The translations under genes were made by a program, and so were the position numbers. The notes beneath the pieces are model-generated. The model was given only the letters and a program-made list of their open reading frames with translations. It made no database searches and was not told where the DNA came from. Source: Oceanicella sp. SM1341 (GTDB taxonomy: Bacteria > Pseudomonadota > Alphaproteobacteria > Rhodobacterales > Rhodobacteraceae). Taken from it: a stretch of 64,000 bases of DNA. Every line of letters starts with the position of its first letter. Position 1 is the stretch's first letter. Positions 42,298 through 51,057 of the stretch are shown in pieces. The stretch lies in NCBI RefSeq assembly GCF_003448965.1, contig NZ_QRGC01000016.1, forward strand, positions 56,331 through 120,330. The letters run 5' to 3'.

Positions 42298-42347
42298 TGA
42301 ATATTTTTCACAAACATGAATAAATTCAGAATCAGCCTGTCCGTCAA
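42298..42347 (-). promoter_or_regulatory. Promoter with two TGAA/TTCA operators for the sugar/polyol operon
   Basis: Minus strand: TTGACG (42342-42347), 17-nt spacer, TTTATT (42319-42324). A perfect 12-bp repeat TGAATAAATTCA (42317-42328) sits over the -10 box. A second one, TGAA-TATTT-TTCA (42298-42310), lies just past the predicted start; the two centres are about 18 bp apart. The TGAA/TTCA arms suit SorC-family regulators such as the one at 37541-38545. Confidence 0.65.
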
Positions 42348-42446
42348 CCCCCCCGCGAAATCCGCCGCCGTAAGGCCCCGTTAAGCCGGAGGGCGGAGAG
42401 TGTCTTCGCGCGTTGTGGGAGCGGTGCGCATCGGAGGTAGGTCCAG

Positions 42447-43751
42447 ATGACGAGCAGGCGCTCGGGCGTCACCCTGATCTTGGTCGTGCTGAGCTTCCTC
42501 GCGGGGGTCGCGCTGCTGGTGTCCGTGCACATCGAGCTCGGCCAGCAGCGTGACGCGGTGCGCCACCAGGAGGAGGAACTGCCCATCCTCGTGCTGCGGT
42601 TCGAACGCTCGATCGGCTACGGCGGCTTCATCCACAATTACAAGAACTACGTGCTCCGCCCGCGGGAAACGGAGTATCGCGACGCCGCGATCGAGAACCA
42701 TTTCGATGCCCTCGCCGTGATCGACCGGATCGAGCTGCTGGGAGAGCAGTTCGGCGTCTACACCACGCTGGCGGAGTCGCGGCGCACGCTCAAGGCCTAT
42801 CGCGCCCAGATAAACTGGGTGACGCGGCTGCATGCCCAGGGCGCGGGCGCCCGCGAGATCGACACGATCGTGCGCATCTCCGACGCCCCGGCGCGGCGCG
42901 AGATCGACGTGCTGCACGAGGAGATCGGCGAGGTGATGCGCCGGCGGCTGAGCGTGATCGACCGGCGGATCGAGGCCATGCTCGTGATCTTCGCGCTCTT
43001 CCTCCTCGGCGGCATGGCGACTGTGTTCTCGCTCCTCGGCCGCGACCGCGAGCGCCTGCTCGCCCGACTGCGGCTCAAGACCCAGGACCTCGAGCAGTTC
43101 ACCTCCATCGCCGCGCATGACCTGCGCGCCCCGCTGCGCCAGATCCCCAGTCTCATCCAGTGGGTGCACGAGGACCTGCAGGACGAGGGGCTCGTGCTGC
43201 CGCGCCGCGCCACGGTGAACCTCGAGCGCATCACCGCCCGGGTGCGCCAGCTCGACACGCTGCTCAACGAGTTGCTGAACTACCTGCAGATCGGCGCGCG
43301 GGAGGTGAAACCGGAGACGGTGGACCTGGGCGAGATGATCCCCGCCATCGGCGAGCTGCTGGTGCCGCCGGGCAGCCGGCTGCGCTGCGAGGGGCAGATG
43401 CCGCGCATCCTCGCGGTGAAGGTCGAGCTCGACATCGTGCTGCGCAATCTCATCAGCAATGCGGTGAAGCACGGCCCGCCCATCGGCGTGGAAATCACCG
43501 TGCGCTACCGCAGCCGGCGCGGCCTGCACGTGATCGAGGTGGCCGACAATGGCCCCGGCATCGCGCCCCAGCACCGCGAGCGGGTGTTCCAGATGTTCGC
43601 CACCCTCGGTCCGCGCCGCCCGGAGGACGAGGTCTCAGGCGTCGGCCTTGCGATGGTGCAGCGCGTGGTGCGCAACCGCGGCGGCAGCATCGCCATCCTC
43701 GATGCCGAGCCGCATGGCGCGATCTTCGAGGTGAGCCTGCCCAAGCTGTGA
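42447..43751 (+). CDS. Membrane sensor histidine kinase (orphan)
   Basis: Kinase of 434 aa. Membrane segments lie at about 7-27 and 178-197, bracketing a mostly helical periplasmic domain that includes GYGGFIHNYKNYVLR near residue 57. The phosphoacceptor His224 is in IAAHDLRAPLRQ. The ATPase domain has NLISNAVKHG, the G1 box VADNGPGIAP and a later GVGLAMVQRVV. GGAGGT precedes the ATG. There is no adjacent response regulator. It is divergent from the sugar/polyol operon, but no direct link is shown. Confidence 0.88.
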   Translation: MTSRRSGVTLILVVLSFLAGVALLVSVHIELGQQRDAVRHQEEELPILVLRFERSIGYGGFIHNYKNYVLRPRETEYRDAAIENHFDALAVIDRIELLGEQFGVYTTLAESRRTLKAYRAQINWVTRLHAQGAGAREIDTIVRISDAPARREIDVLHEEIGEVMRRRLSVIDRRIEAMLVIFALFLLGGMATVFSLLGRDRERLLARLRLKTQDLEQFTSIAAHDLRAPLRQIPSLIQWVHEDLQDEGLVLPRRATVNLERITARVRQLDTLLNELLNYLQIGAREVKPETVDLGEMIPAIGELLVPPGSRLRCEGQMPRILAVKVELDIVLRNLISNAVKHGPPIGVEITVRYRSRRGLHVIEVADNGPGIAPQHRERVFQMFATLGPRRPEDEVSGVGLAMVQRVVRNRGGSIAILDAEPHGAIFEVSLPKL

Positions 43752-44067
43752 ATCGCCCGCCCGCCGGCGGCCGCCGGGCCGCGGCCCCGCGTGGGGCGGC
43801 CCCTCGTCCGGGCCCGGCCCCTCGCGCCTGTCCCGCTGTTCGTGCCGCTCGCGGGTGCCCCGGGGGCCGGATGCATCGCTGCCGCGCCTCGCAGCGAGAG
43901 CGGCGGGGGCTGCCGTGCACCCCCGCACGCGCGCGCGTGGGCAGCGGACCTGAGGCGGAATGCGCCCGGCCGCAGGCCGGCTCTTCCCTTTGCCGGCATT
44001 TGCGCCTTCAATCGGCCGGCCCGGGCGCGCCGCGCGCCGGGACGAGCGAACCTGCCGGAGCCCCGCG
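43752..44067. other. Non-coding GC-rich stretch after the histidine kinase
   Basis: About 316 nt of very GC-rich sequence. Open frames exist on both strands but show low-complexity Arg/Ala/Pro translations with no recognisable domain. No clear promoter or terminator is visible. Confidence 0.35.
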
Positions 44068-44673
44068 ATGAAACTCTACTACTCCCCCACCTCCCCCTAC
44101 GTGCGCAAGGTGATGATCCTCGCCCGCGAAACCGGCCTCGACGGGCTGATCGAGCGCGTCGCCGTCCAGCCCAGCCCGGTCGCGCGCCCCGACGACCTGG
44201 CCGCCGATGCACCGCTGGGCAAGGTGCCGGCGCTGGTGACCGATGACGGCACGGTGCTCTACGACAGCCGGGTGATCTGCCAGTACCTCGACAGCCTGCA
44301 CGACGGCCCCGCCTTCTGCCCCGCCGAGGGACAGGCGCGCTTCGACGCCCTGCGCCGCGAGGCGCTGGCCGACGGGCTGCTCGATGCCGCCCTGCTGGCG
44401 CGCTACGAGATCGCCCTGCGCCCCGAGGGCCTGCGCTGGCAGGAGTGGGTAAGCGGCCAGAAGGCCAAGATCCTCGGCGCGCTCGACGCGATGGAGGCCG
44501 AGGCCGGCCGCGCGCCGCAGACCGACCTCGGCGCCATCGCCATGTTCTGCGCCCTCGCCTATCTCGACTTCCGCTTCGCGGAGATGGACTGGCGCGCCGG
44601 CCGGCCCGTGCTCGCCGCCTGGTGGCAGGCGATGGCGGACCGGCCCGCGGTGGCCGGAACCGGGCCCGAGTGA
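44068..44673 (+). CDS. Glutathione S-transferase family protein
   Basis: Cytosolic GST of about 201 aa. The thioredoxin-like N-terminal domain begins MKLYYSPTSPYVRKVMILAR (the SPTSPYVRK motif contains the active-site Ser/Tyr region), and GKVPALVTDDGTVLYDSRVI, with the cis-Pro and the DS glutathione-binding pair, lies near residue 50. The C-terminal helical domain ends at 44673. It resembles YibF-like GSTs. Its role, such as conjugation or peroxide protection, is not deducible. It is convergent with the RND pump gene. Confidence 0.87.
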   Translation: MKLYYSPTSPYVRKVMILARETGLDGLIERVAVQPSPVARPDDLAADAPLGKVPALVTDDGTVLYDSRVICQYLDSLHDGPAFCPAEGQARFDALRREALADGLLDAALLARYEIALRPEGLRWQEWVSGQKAKILGALDAMEAEAGRAPQTDLGAIAMFCALAYLDFRFAEMDWRAGRPVLAAWWQAMADRPAVAGTGPE

Positions 44674-44689
44674 CCGGGCCCGGGCGGGC

Positions 44690-47600
44690 TCACTCCGCCG
44701 GGCTGGCCTGCGCCTCGGGCGCGGGCCGGCGCCCGGGGAAGAGGCGCCGCAGCGCCACGTAGAACACCGGCGTGAGGAACAGCCCCACGAAGGTGACCCC
44801 CAGCATGCCCGAGAACACCGCCGTGCCGAGGGACTGGCGCATCTCCGCGCCCGGCCCCTCGGCGATCATCAGCGGCACCACGCCGAGGATGAAGGCGAAG
44901 GCGGTCATCAGGATGGGGCGCAGGCGCAGCCGGCAGGCCTCGACCGCGGCATCGACCACGCCTGCCCCCCTGTCCTGCGCCTGCCGGGCGAACTCCACGA
45001 TCAGGATGGCGTTCTTCGCCGCGAGGCCGATGAGCACGATGAGCCCGATCTGCACCAGCACGTTGTTGTCGAGCCCGCGCAGCGCCACGCCGGTGAGGGC
45101 CGCCAGCACGCCCAGCGGCACGATCAGGATGATCGCCAGCGGCATCACCCAGCTCTCGTACTGCGCCGCGAGGGCGAGGAACACGAACACCACCGACAGC
45201 CCGAAGATGTAGACCGCCGTGTTGCCGGTGTTGCGCTCCTGGAAGGCGAGCTCGGTCCACTGGCTGGTCATGCCGCGCGGCAGGATCTCGTCGGCCACGC
45301 CCTCCATCGCCATCAGCGCGTCGCCGGTCGAGACACCGGGGGCGGCATTGCCCTGCAGCGGCACGGAGGTGAGCATGTTGTAGCGCTGCACCAGCGTGGG
45401 CCCGGTGACGTCCTGGATCTCGACCAGCGTGCCCAGCGGCACCAGCGCGCCGGAGGCCGAGCGCACCTTGAGCTGCGCGATGTCCTCGCGGCTCACGCGG
45501 AACATCTGGTCGGCCTGGGCACGCACCTGGTAGACCCGGCCGAAGGCGTTGAAATCGTTCACATAGGCCGTGCCGAGGTTGATCGACAGCGTCTCGAAGA
45601 TGTTCGGGATCGGCACATCGAGGATGCGCGCCTTCTCCCGGTCGATGGCGAGAAACACCTGCGGGCTCGCATCCGAGAAGGTGGTGAAGATGCCGGTGAG
45701 CCCGGGCAGCTGGTTGGCCGCCGCCGCCACCTCGCGCGCCGCGGCGAGGGCGCGGCTCATGTCCGCGCTGTCCTGGTCCTGGATCTGCAGCTTGAAGCCC
45801 CCGGAGGTGCCGATGCCGCGGATCGAGGGCGGCGGCAGCGCGATGATGAAGGCCTCGCGGATGCTGCCCAGCCGGGTGAAGAGATCGGCGATGATCTCGT
45901 TGGCGCCGAGCCCGTGCTCCAGCCGCTCCTCGAAAGGCTCGAAGCTGGCGAAGATCACGCCCGCGTTCGAGGCATTGGTGAAGGTCGCACCCGAGAAGCC
46001 GGCGAAGGCGACGGCGCTCCTCACCCCCGGGGTGTCCTCGATCACGCGGGAGGCCTCGCGGATCACCGCGTCGGTGCGCCCCAGCGAGGCGCCGTCGGGG
46101 AGCTGGACCACCACGATGCCGTAGCCCTGGTCCATCAGCGGGATGAAGCCGCGCGGCACCGCGCCCACCATGTGCACCGTGGCCCAGATCAGCCCGGCGA
46201 AGACGATCACCATCACCCCCAGCGCGGCCCATGTGCTCACCAGCCGGCGCACCACCCAGGCATAGCCGGAGGAGAGCCGGTCGAAGCCTGCGTTGAACCC
46301 GTCCGCCGCCTTGGCCGCCACGCGGCCGGCGATGGTGCCGGGCCGGGTTTCGCCCGCATGCGGCTTGAACAGCCAGGCCGCGAGCGCGGGCGAGAGGGTG
46401 AGCGAGTTCAGCGCCGAGATCGCGGTGGAGACCGCGATGGTGACCGCGAACTGCAGGTAGAACTGGCCGGAGATGCCGGGGATGAAGGCCGTGGGCACGA
46501 AGACCGCGATCAGCACCAGCGAGATGGCGATCACCGCCGCCCCCACCTCGTCCATCGTGCGGTGCGACGCGGCGTTGGGCGCGAGCCCGAGGGCGATGTT
46601 GCGCTCCACGTTCTCCACCACCACGATGGCGTCGTCCACCACGATGCCGATGGCGAGCACCAGCCCGAACAGCGTGAGCATGTTGAGCGAGAAGCCGAGC
46701 GCCAGCAGCACCGCGAGCGTGCCCACCAGCGACACCGGGATCGCCACGATCGGCACGATCGCCATGCGCCAGGACTGCAGGAACACGATGATCACGATCA
46801 CCACCAGCACGATGGCCTCGAGGATGGTCTTGTAGACCTCGGTGATCGACTCGGCGATGAACTCGGTGGGGTTGTAGACCACGCGGTATTCGAGCCCGGG
46901 GGGGAAGTCCTCCGCCAGCCCCTCGATGGTGTGCTCGATCTCCTCGGCGGCGGCGAGCGCGTTGGTGCCCGGGCGCTGGAAGATCGCGAGCGCCACGGCG
47001 GGCTTGCCGTCGAGGTAGGAGTTGGTCACGTAGTCGCGCGCGCCGAGCTCGATGCGCGCCACGTCCTGGAGCTGGATCAGCCGCCCGTCCTCGCCGGATT
47101 TCACGATCACGTAGCGGAAGTCCCGCGCCTCGTCGAAGCGCCCCTGGGTGGTGACGGTGTACTGGAAGGCCGAGCCGTCATCCACCGGGGGCGCGCCCAG
47201 CGAGCCGCCCGACACCTGCACGTTCTGCTCGCGCAGCGACTGGACCACGTCGCCCGAGGTCATGCCGTAGGCGGCGAGCTTCTCGGGGTCGAGCCAGATG
47301 CGCAGGGCGTATTCGCGCTCGCCGAAGATGGTGAGGTCGCCCACGCCCTCGAGCCGCATCAGCACGTCGCGCACCCGGGAGCGGGCGTAGTTCGAGACGT
47401 AGAGCTGGTCATAGGTATCGTCGGGCGAGAGCATGTGGATGACCATCATCAGGTCGGGCGAGCTCTTGGTGGTGGTCACGCCGAGGCGGCGCACCTCCTC
47501 GGGCAGGCGCGGCTGGGCGATGGACACGCGGTTCTGCACCAGCACCTGCGCCTCGTCGAGGTCGGTGCCGAGCGCGAAGGTGATGGTGAGCGCCATCGCC

Positions 47601-47863
47601 CCGTCGTCGGAGGAATAGGAGGACATGTAGAGCATGTGCTCCACGCCGTTCACTTCCTGCTCGATGGGGGTGGCCACGGTGGCGGCCACGGTCTCGGCGT
47701 CGGCACCGGGGTATTGCGCGCGCACCACGATGGTGGGCGGCGCGATTTCGGGATACTGCGCGACGGGCAGCTGGGTGTAGGCGATCGACCCGAGGATCAT
47801 CAGGAAGATCGACAGGACCGAGGCGAAGATCGGCCGGTCCACGAAGAAATGGGCAAATCTCAT
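44690..47863 (-). CDS. RND-family multidrug efflux transporter, inner-membrane subunit
   Basis: Hydrophobe/amphiphile efflux protein of 1057 aa, the normal AcrB/MexB length, with two sets of membrane segments. It begins FFVDRPIFASVLSIFLMILG. TM4 shows GIVVDDAIVVVENVERN with the proton-relay Asp pair, and the second half has GLAAKNAILIVEFARQ with the relay Lys. It exports drugs or other toxic compounds together with the adaptor at 47860-49005, which overlaps its start by 4 nt (ATGA). No outer-membrane channel gene is present. Confidence 0.95.
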   Translation of the reverse strand: MRFAHFFVDRPIFASVLSIFLMILGSIAYTQLPVAQYPEIAPPTIVVRAQYPGADAETVAATVATPIEQEVNGVEHMLYMSSYSSDDGAMALTITFALGTDLDEAQVLVQNRVSIAQPRLPEEVRRLGVTTTKSSPDLMMVIHMLSPDDTYDQLYVSNYARSRVRDVLMRLEGVGDLTIFGEREYALRIWLDPEKLAAYGMTSGDVVQSLREQNVQVSGGSLGAPPVDDGSAFQYTVTTQGRFDEARDFRYVIVKSGEDGRLIQLQDVARIELGARDYVTNSYLDGKPAVALAIFQRPGTNALAAAEEIEHTIEGLAEDFPPGLEYRVVYNPTEFIAESITEVYKTILEAIVLVVIVIIVFLQSWRMAIVPIVAIPVSLVGTLAVLLALGFSLNMLTLFGLVLAIGIVVDDAIVVVENVERNIALGLAPNAASHRTMDEVGAAVIAISLVLIAVFVPTAFIPGISGQFYLQFAVTIAVSTAISALNSLTLSPALAAWLFKPHAGETRPGTIAGRVAAKAADGFNAGFDRLSSGYAWVVRRLVSTWAALGVMVIVFAGLIWATVHMVGAVPRGFIPLMDQGYGIVVVQLPDGASLGRTDAVIREASRVIEDTPGVRSAVAFAGFSGATFTNASNAGVIFASFEPFEERLEHGLGANEIIADLFTRLGSIREAFIIALPPPSIRGIGTSGGFKLQIQDQDSADMSRALAAAREVAAAANQLPGLTGIFTTFSDASPQVFLAIDREKARILDVPIPNIFETLSINLGTAYVNDFNAFGRVYQVRAQADQMFRVSREDIAQLKVRSASGALVPLGTLVEIQDVTGPTLVQRYNMLTSVPLQGNAAPGVSTGDALMAMEGVADEILPRGMTSQWTELAFQERNTGNTAVYIFGLSVVFVFLALAAQYESWVMPLAIILIVPLGVLAALTGVALRGLDNNVLVQIGLIVLIGLAAKNAILIVEFARQAQDRGAGVVDAAVEACRLRLRPILMTAFAFILGVVPLMIAEGPGAEMRQSLGTAVFSGMLGVTFVGLFLTPVFYVALRRLFPGRRPAPEAQASPAE

Positions 47864-49005
47864 TGCGGCAGCCCGTCCGGGTCGAGCGCGTCGGGAAGCT
47901 CGGTCATCTCCGGGGCCACCTGGGCGCCGGGGCGCACGCGCATCAGCCCGTTCACCACCACGGTCTCCTCGCCGGTGAGGCCCTCGCGGATCACCCGGTA
48001 GCCGTCGATGCGCGGGCCCGGGCGCACGGGCCTGGTGGAGACGGTGCCATCCTCGGCCACCACGAACACCACCCGGCGGCCCTGGTCGGAGGAGATCGCC
48101 TCGTCGGGCAGCATCACGCCGGGGTGCGGCAGCGAGCCGGGCACCGAGATGCGGCCGAACATGCCGGCCTGCAGCACGCCGTCGGGGTTGGGGAAGCGGG
48201 CGCGCAGGCGCATGGTGCCGGTGGCGTCGTCGATGCGGTTCTCGGCGAAGTTCAGCACGCCCTCCACCGGGGCCTCGCGGCTGTCGGCGAGTTTCACCAG
48301 CACCTTCAGCCCGCCGCCGCGGTTGATCACCTCCGAGCGGCCGCGCAGGTCGCGCGCGTAGGCGAGGAAGCGGCGCTCGTCGATGTTGAAGTAGAAGTCG
48401 ATCGGGTCGCGGGTGACGATGGTGGTGAGCACGGTGGTATCGGGCTGCACGAGGTTGCCCACCGAGAGGCGCCGGCGGTCGATCCGGCCCGAGATCGGCG
48501 CGCGCACGGCGCTGAACTCGAGGTCGAGCTCGGCGCGTTCGAGGGCGGCCTGCGCGCCGGCGAGCAGCGCGCGCGCGCCGTCATACTCGCGCCGCCGGTC
48601 GTCGAGCGCGGAGGTCGAGAGGTTGCCGCGCGATTCCAGCGCCTCGGCGCGCTCGAACTCCACCTTGGCGAAGGAAAGCCGGCTCTGGGCCACGTCCACC
48701 TCGGATCGGGCCTGGTTCACGGCCGAGGTATAGGCGCGCTGGTCGATGGTGAACAGCAGGTCGCCCTGCTCCACCAGCGCGCCGTCCTCGAAATGCACCG
48801 AGTCGAGGTAGCCGCCGACGCGGGCGCGGATCTCCACCGCGTCCACCGCCTCGAAACGGCCGGCGAACTCGTCCACTTCCACGATGTCGCGCACGACGGG
48901 CTTTGCAACGGTCACGGCCGGCGGACCCTGCTGGGCCGATGCCGGCAGGGCCGTGAAGGCGATGAGGGCGGCGAGGAGTGCGCCGCCGGATCTGGTCGCT
49001 GTCAT
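47860..49005 (-). CDS. RND efflux periplasmic adaptor (membrane fusion protein)
   Basis: AcrA-family adaptor of 381 aa. Signal peptide [20 protein letters not shown], cleaved near ASAQ. It shows the lipoyl-like half motif [20 protein letters not shown] near residue 68, a coiled-coil hairpin (roughly 105-165), then [18 protein letters not shown] as the second half. No N-terminal lipobox Cys is apparent. It bridges the RND pump to an outer-membrane channel encoded elsewhere. Confidence 0.93.
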   Translation of the reverse strand: MTATRSGGALLAALIAFTALPASAQQGPPAVTVAKPVVRDIVEVDEFAGRFEAVDAVEIRARVGGYLDSVHFEDGALVEQGDLLFTIDQRAYTSAVNQARSEVDVAQSRLSFAKVEFERAEALESRGNLSTSALDDRRREYDGARALLAGAQAALERAELDLEFSAVRAPISGRIDRRRLSVGNLVQPDTTVLTTIVTRDPIDFYFNIDERRFLAYARDLRGRSEVINRGGGLKVLVKLADSREAPVEGVLNFAENRIDDATGTMRLRARFPNPDGVLQAGMFGRISVPGSLPHPGVMLPDEAISSDQGRRVVFVVAEDGTVSTRPVRPGPRIDGYRVIREGLTGEETVVVNGLMRVRPGAQVAPEMTELPDALDPDGLPQ

Positions 49006-49457
49006 CTTCCGGCCTTTCCGTGGGCGATCGCGGGGGCGGCGGTGGCAAGCTCTGCATGCATCACCCTATCCGATGGCGAGGCCCCTGTCCGTGTATTGTT
49101 TCTTTCGAACATGGCGGGCCCTGCCGCGCGGATATTTCCCGGCGAGAGGAAATTCTTGCGGAAACGCGCCTTGATTTCGAAGCTGCCAAGCAGCCGCGAG
49201 GCGAAGGTGGCGCCGGGGCGCCCGGTTTCGGGTGTATTTTCCAGCATCTCTGTGTCACCATGCATGCGTTTCGCGTACCCGAAGGTCCCGCGTACGAAGC
49301 CACTCCTGTTCATCGACCGCCTGTCCGGACCCGTTCCGGCCCCGGAGCCATGCCGGCTCCCGGAGAGGGCCGCCACGGCCGCGGGTGCGGTGTCCGCCGC
49401 GGCGGGAACGGGGGCTCCCGGAAGCACGGATCCGCGCAGCGGACCGAGGAGGTCGTG
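49006..49457. other. Divergent intergenic region between efflux and aquaporin genes
   Basis: About 450 nt. It should hold the promoters for the efflux operon (minus) and aquaporin (plus). Patches near 49090-49110 and 49125-49180 are less GC-rich. I do not see a convincing -35/-10 pair or a TTTAG-type site like those at the downstream TetR gene. No gene is supported. Confidence 0.35.
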
Positions 49458-50267
49458 ATGCGAAAGAAACTTCTTGCCGAAGCCTTCGGCACCTTCTGGC
49501 TGGTGTTCGGCGGCTGCGGAGCCGCCGTCCTGGCCGCCGCCTTTCCCGAACTGGGCATCGGCTTTGCCGGCGTCGCGCTGGCCTTCGGCCTCACGGTGTT
49601 GACCATGGCCTATGCGCTCGGCCCGATCTCGGGCGGACATTTCAACCCGGCGGTTTCGCTCGGCCTCTTCGTCGCGCGCCGCTTCCCGGCCGCGGAGCTC
49701 GGGCCATACGTCCTGGCTCAGCTCGCGGGTGCTGTAGTCGCCGCCGCGGTGCTCTTCGCCATCGCCTCCGGCGCGCCCGAGTGGAGCGCGGGCGGCTTCG
49801 CCACCAACGGCTACGGCGCGCTCTCGCCCGGGGGCTACACGCTCTTCGCCTGCCTGCTGGCCGAGGTGGTGCTCACCGCCTTCTTCCTGATCGTGATCCT
49901 GGGCGCCACCGCGCCGGCCGCCCCGGTGGGCTTCGCGCCGCTGGCCATCGGCCTCGCGCTCACGCTCATCCACCTGGTGGGCATCCCGGTCACCAACACC
50001 TCGGTGAACCCGGCGCGCTCCACCGGCGTCGCCTTCTTCGCCGACACGGCCGCCCTCTCGCAGCTCTGGCTGTTCTGGGTGGCGCCGCTCGTCGGCGGCG
50101 GCCTCGGCGGCCTGATCTGGCTGCAGCTCTTCGAACCGGGGCGCCTCGCGCCTCCGGGCATGGGCGATGAGCGCAAGGCGGGTTCCGCCGCCACCTCCGT
50201 GCGGCCGGAGCCCGGCACGGCGCGGGTGTTCTTCGGCCTGCGCCGCAAGCGCCGCCTGAGGCACTGA
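49458..50267 (+). CDS. aqpZ: Aquaporin Z-like water channel
   Basis: Major intrinsic protein of about 269 aa with six membrane segments. The two NPA boxes are [13 protein letters not shown] near residue 62 and [15 protein letters not shown] near 185; the Arg after the second NPA and the narrow-pore residues fit AqpZ rather than the glycerol channel GlpF. GAGGAGGTCGTG precedes the ATG. The C-terminus has an extra basic tail of about 40 residues (ending LRRKRRLRH), longer than E. coli AqpZ (231 aa). Confidence 0.92.
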   Translation: MRKKLLAEAFGTFWLVFGGCGAAVLAAAFPELGIGFAGVALAFGLTVLTMAYALGPISGGHFNPAVSLGLFVARRFPAAELGPYVLAQLAGAVVAAAVLFAIASGAPEWSAGGFATNGYGALSPGGYTLFACLLAEVVLTAFFLIVILGATAPAAPVGFAPLAIGLALTLIHLVGIPVTNTSVNPARSTGVAFFADTAALSQLWLFWVAPLVGGGLGGLIWLQLFEPGRLAPPGMGDERKAGSAATSVRPEPGTARVFFGLRRKRRLRH

Positions 50268-50383
50268 GGCGCGCGGCGCGCCGGGGCCGAGAGCGGTCCC
50301 GGCAGCCGCAAGGGTGGTGGCGCGAAGCGGTCCCCCCTCGGGGGCGCACTGTGTGCGGGCGCAGAGCATGAAGCGACTCCTTC

Positions 50384-50446
50384 TTTAGGGATCGCTAAAC
50401 AACTGCGTTTGACATCCGCTGTCAAGCTGTTATTTAGTGACCACTA
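50384..50446 (+). promoter_or_regulatory. TetR promoter with paired operators
   Basis: TTGACA (50409-50414), 16-nt spacer, TATTTA (50431-50436). TTTAGGGATCGCTAAA at 50384-50399 and TTTAGTGACCACTA at 50433-50446 are two versions of one palindrome, about 49 bp apart. A third perfect repeat, TGACA-TCCGC-TGTCA (50410-50424), covers the -35. The predicted transcription start is within about 3 nt of the ATG at 50446. Confidence 0.6.
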
Positions 50447-51051
50447 TGGAACAGGAAAGCCGCCCCCGTAAAGGCCGTCCCCGCGGTTTTGACCGCGGCA
50501 GGGCCATCGACACCGCCATGGAGCTGTTCTGGCGCCATGGCTACGAGGGAGTATCGGTTGCCGATCTCACCTCGGCCATCGGCATTGCCGCGCCCAGCCT
50601 CTATGCCGCCTTCGGCAGCAAGGCCGGGCTCTACCGCGAGGTGATCGCCCGCTACGAGACGCGCGACGCGGCGGCGCATATCGCGCTGATGGACGGCGCC
50701 CCGGATGCCGAGACCGCGGCGCGGCGCATGCTCGAGAGCGTGGTGGGCATGCTCACCGCCTGCTCGGAGCCGCGCTGCTGCATGATCGCCTCCGGCATGG
50801 TGGCCTGCAGCGCCGAGCACGAGGACATCGCCGGGGAACTGGCCGCCCGGCGCGATCATTTCCGCGTCGAGATGGCGTCGCGGCTGGGCCGCTGGATGGA
50901 GCCGGAGCAGGCGGCCTCGCTGGCCCGCTATCTCATCGCCGTCATCCAGGGCATCTCGGTGCAGGCGCGCGACGGGGCCTCGGCGCGCGAGCTGGCACGC
51001 ATCGTGGAGGCCGCCTGCGTGGTGTTCCGCGCCCCTGCCCCGGCGCAGTGA
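50446..51051 (+). CDS. TetR-family transcriptional regulator
   Basis: Regulator of about 201 aa. The basic N-terminus KGRPRGFDRGRAIDTAMELF leads into the helix-turn-helix SVADLTSAIGIAAPSLYAAF and GSKAGLYREVI. The C-terminal domain resembles the TetR_C group that responds to small toxic compounds, with a Cys-rich stretch SEPRCCMIASGMVAC that could sense electrophiles. I use the ATG at 50446, which has no Shine-Dalgarno; a GTG three codons upstream lies in the operator. It is near the RND pump and aquaporin, but only its own promoter shows its presumed sites. Confidence 0.87.
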   Translation: MEQESRPRKGRPRGFDRGRAIDTAMELFWRHGYEGVSVADLTSAIGIAAPSLYAAFGSKAGLYREVIARYETRDAAAHIALMDGAPDAETAARRMLESVVGMLTACSEPRCCMIASGMVACSAEHEDIAGELAARRDHFRVEMASRLGRWMEPEQAASLARYLIAVIQGISVQARDGASARELARIVEAACVVFRAPAPAQ

Positions 51052-51057
51052 GCCGGC

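Noticed and set aside
43752..44067. Possible small genes between the histidine kinase and the GST
   Set aside because: Frames on both strands translate to Arg/Ala/Pro-rich sequence with no ribosome site or family resemblance.
45914..49458. Long plus-strand frames opposite the RND pump and its adaptor
   Set aside because: Low-complexity antisense translation; the minus-strand genes have unmistakable family motifs.
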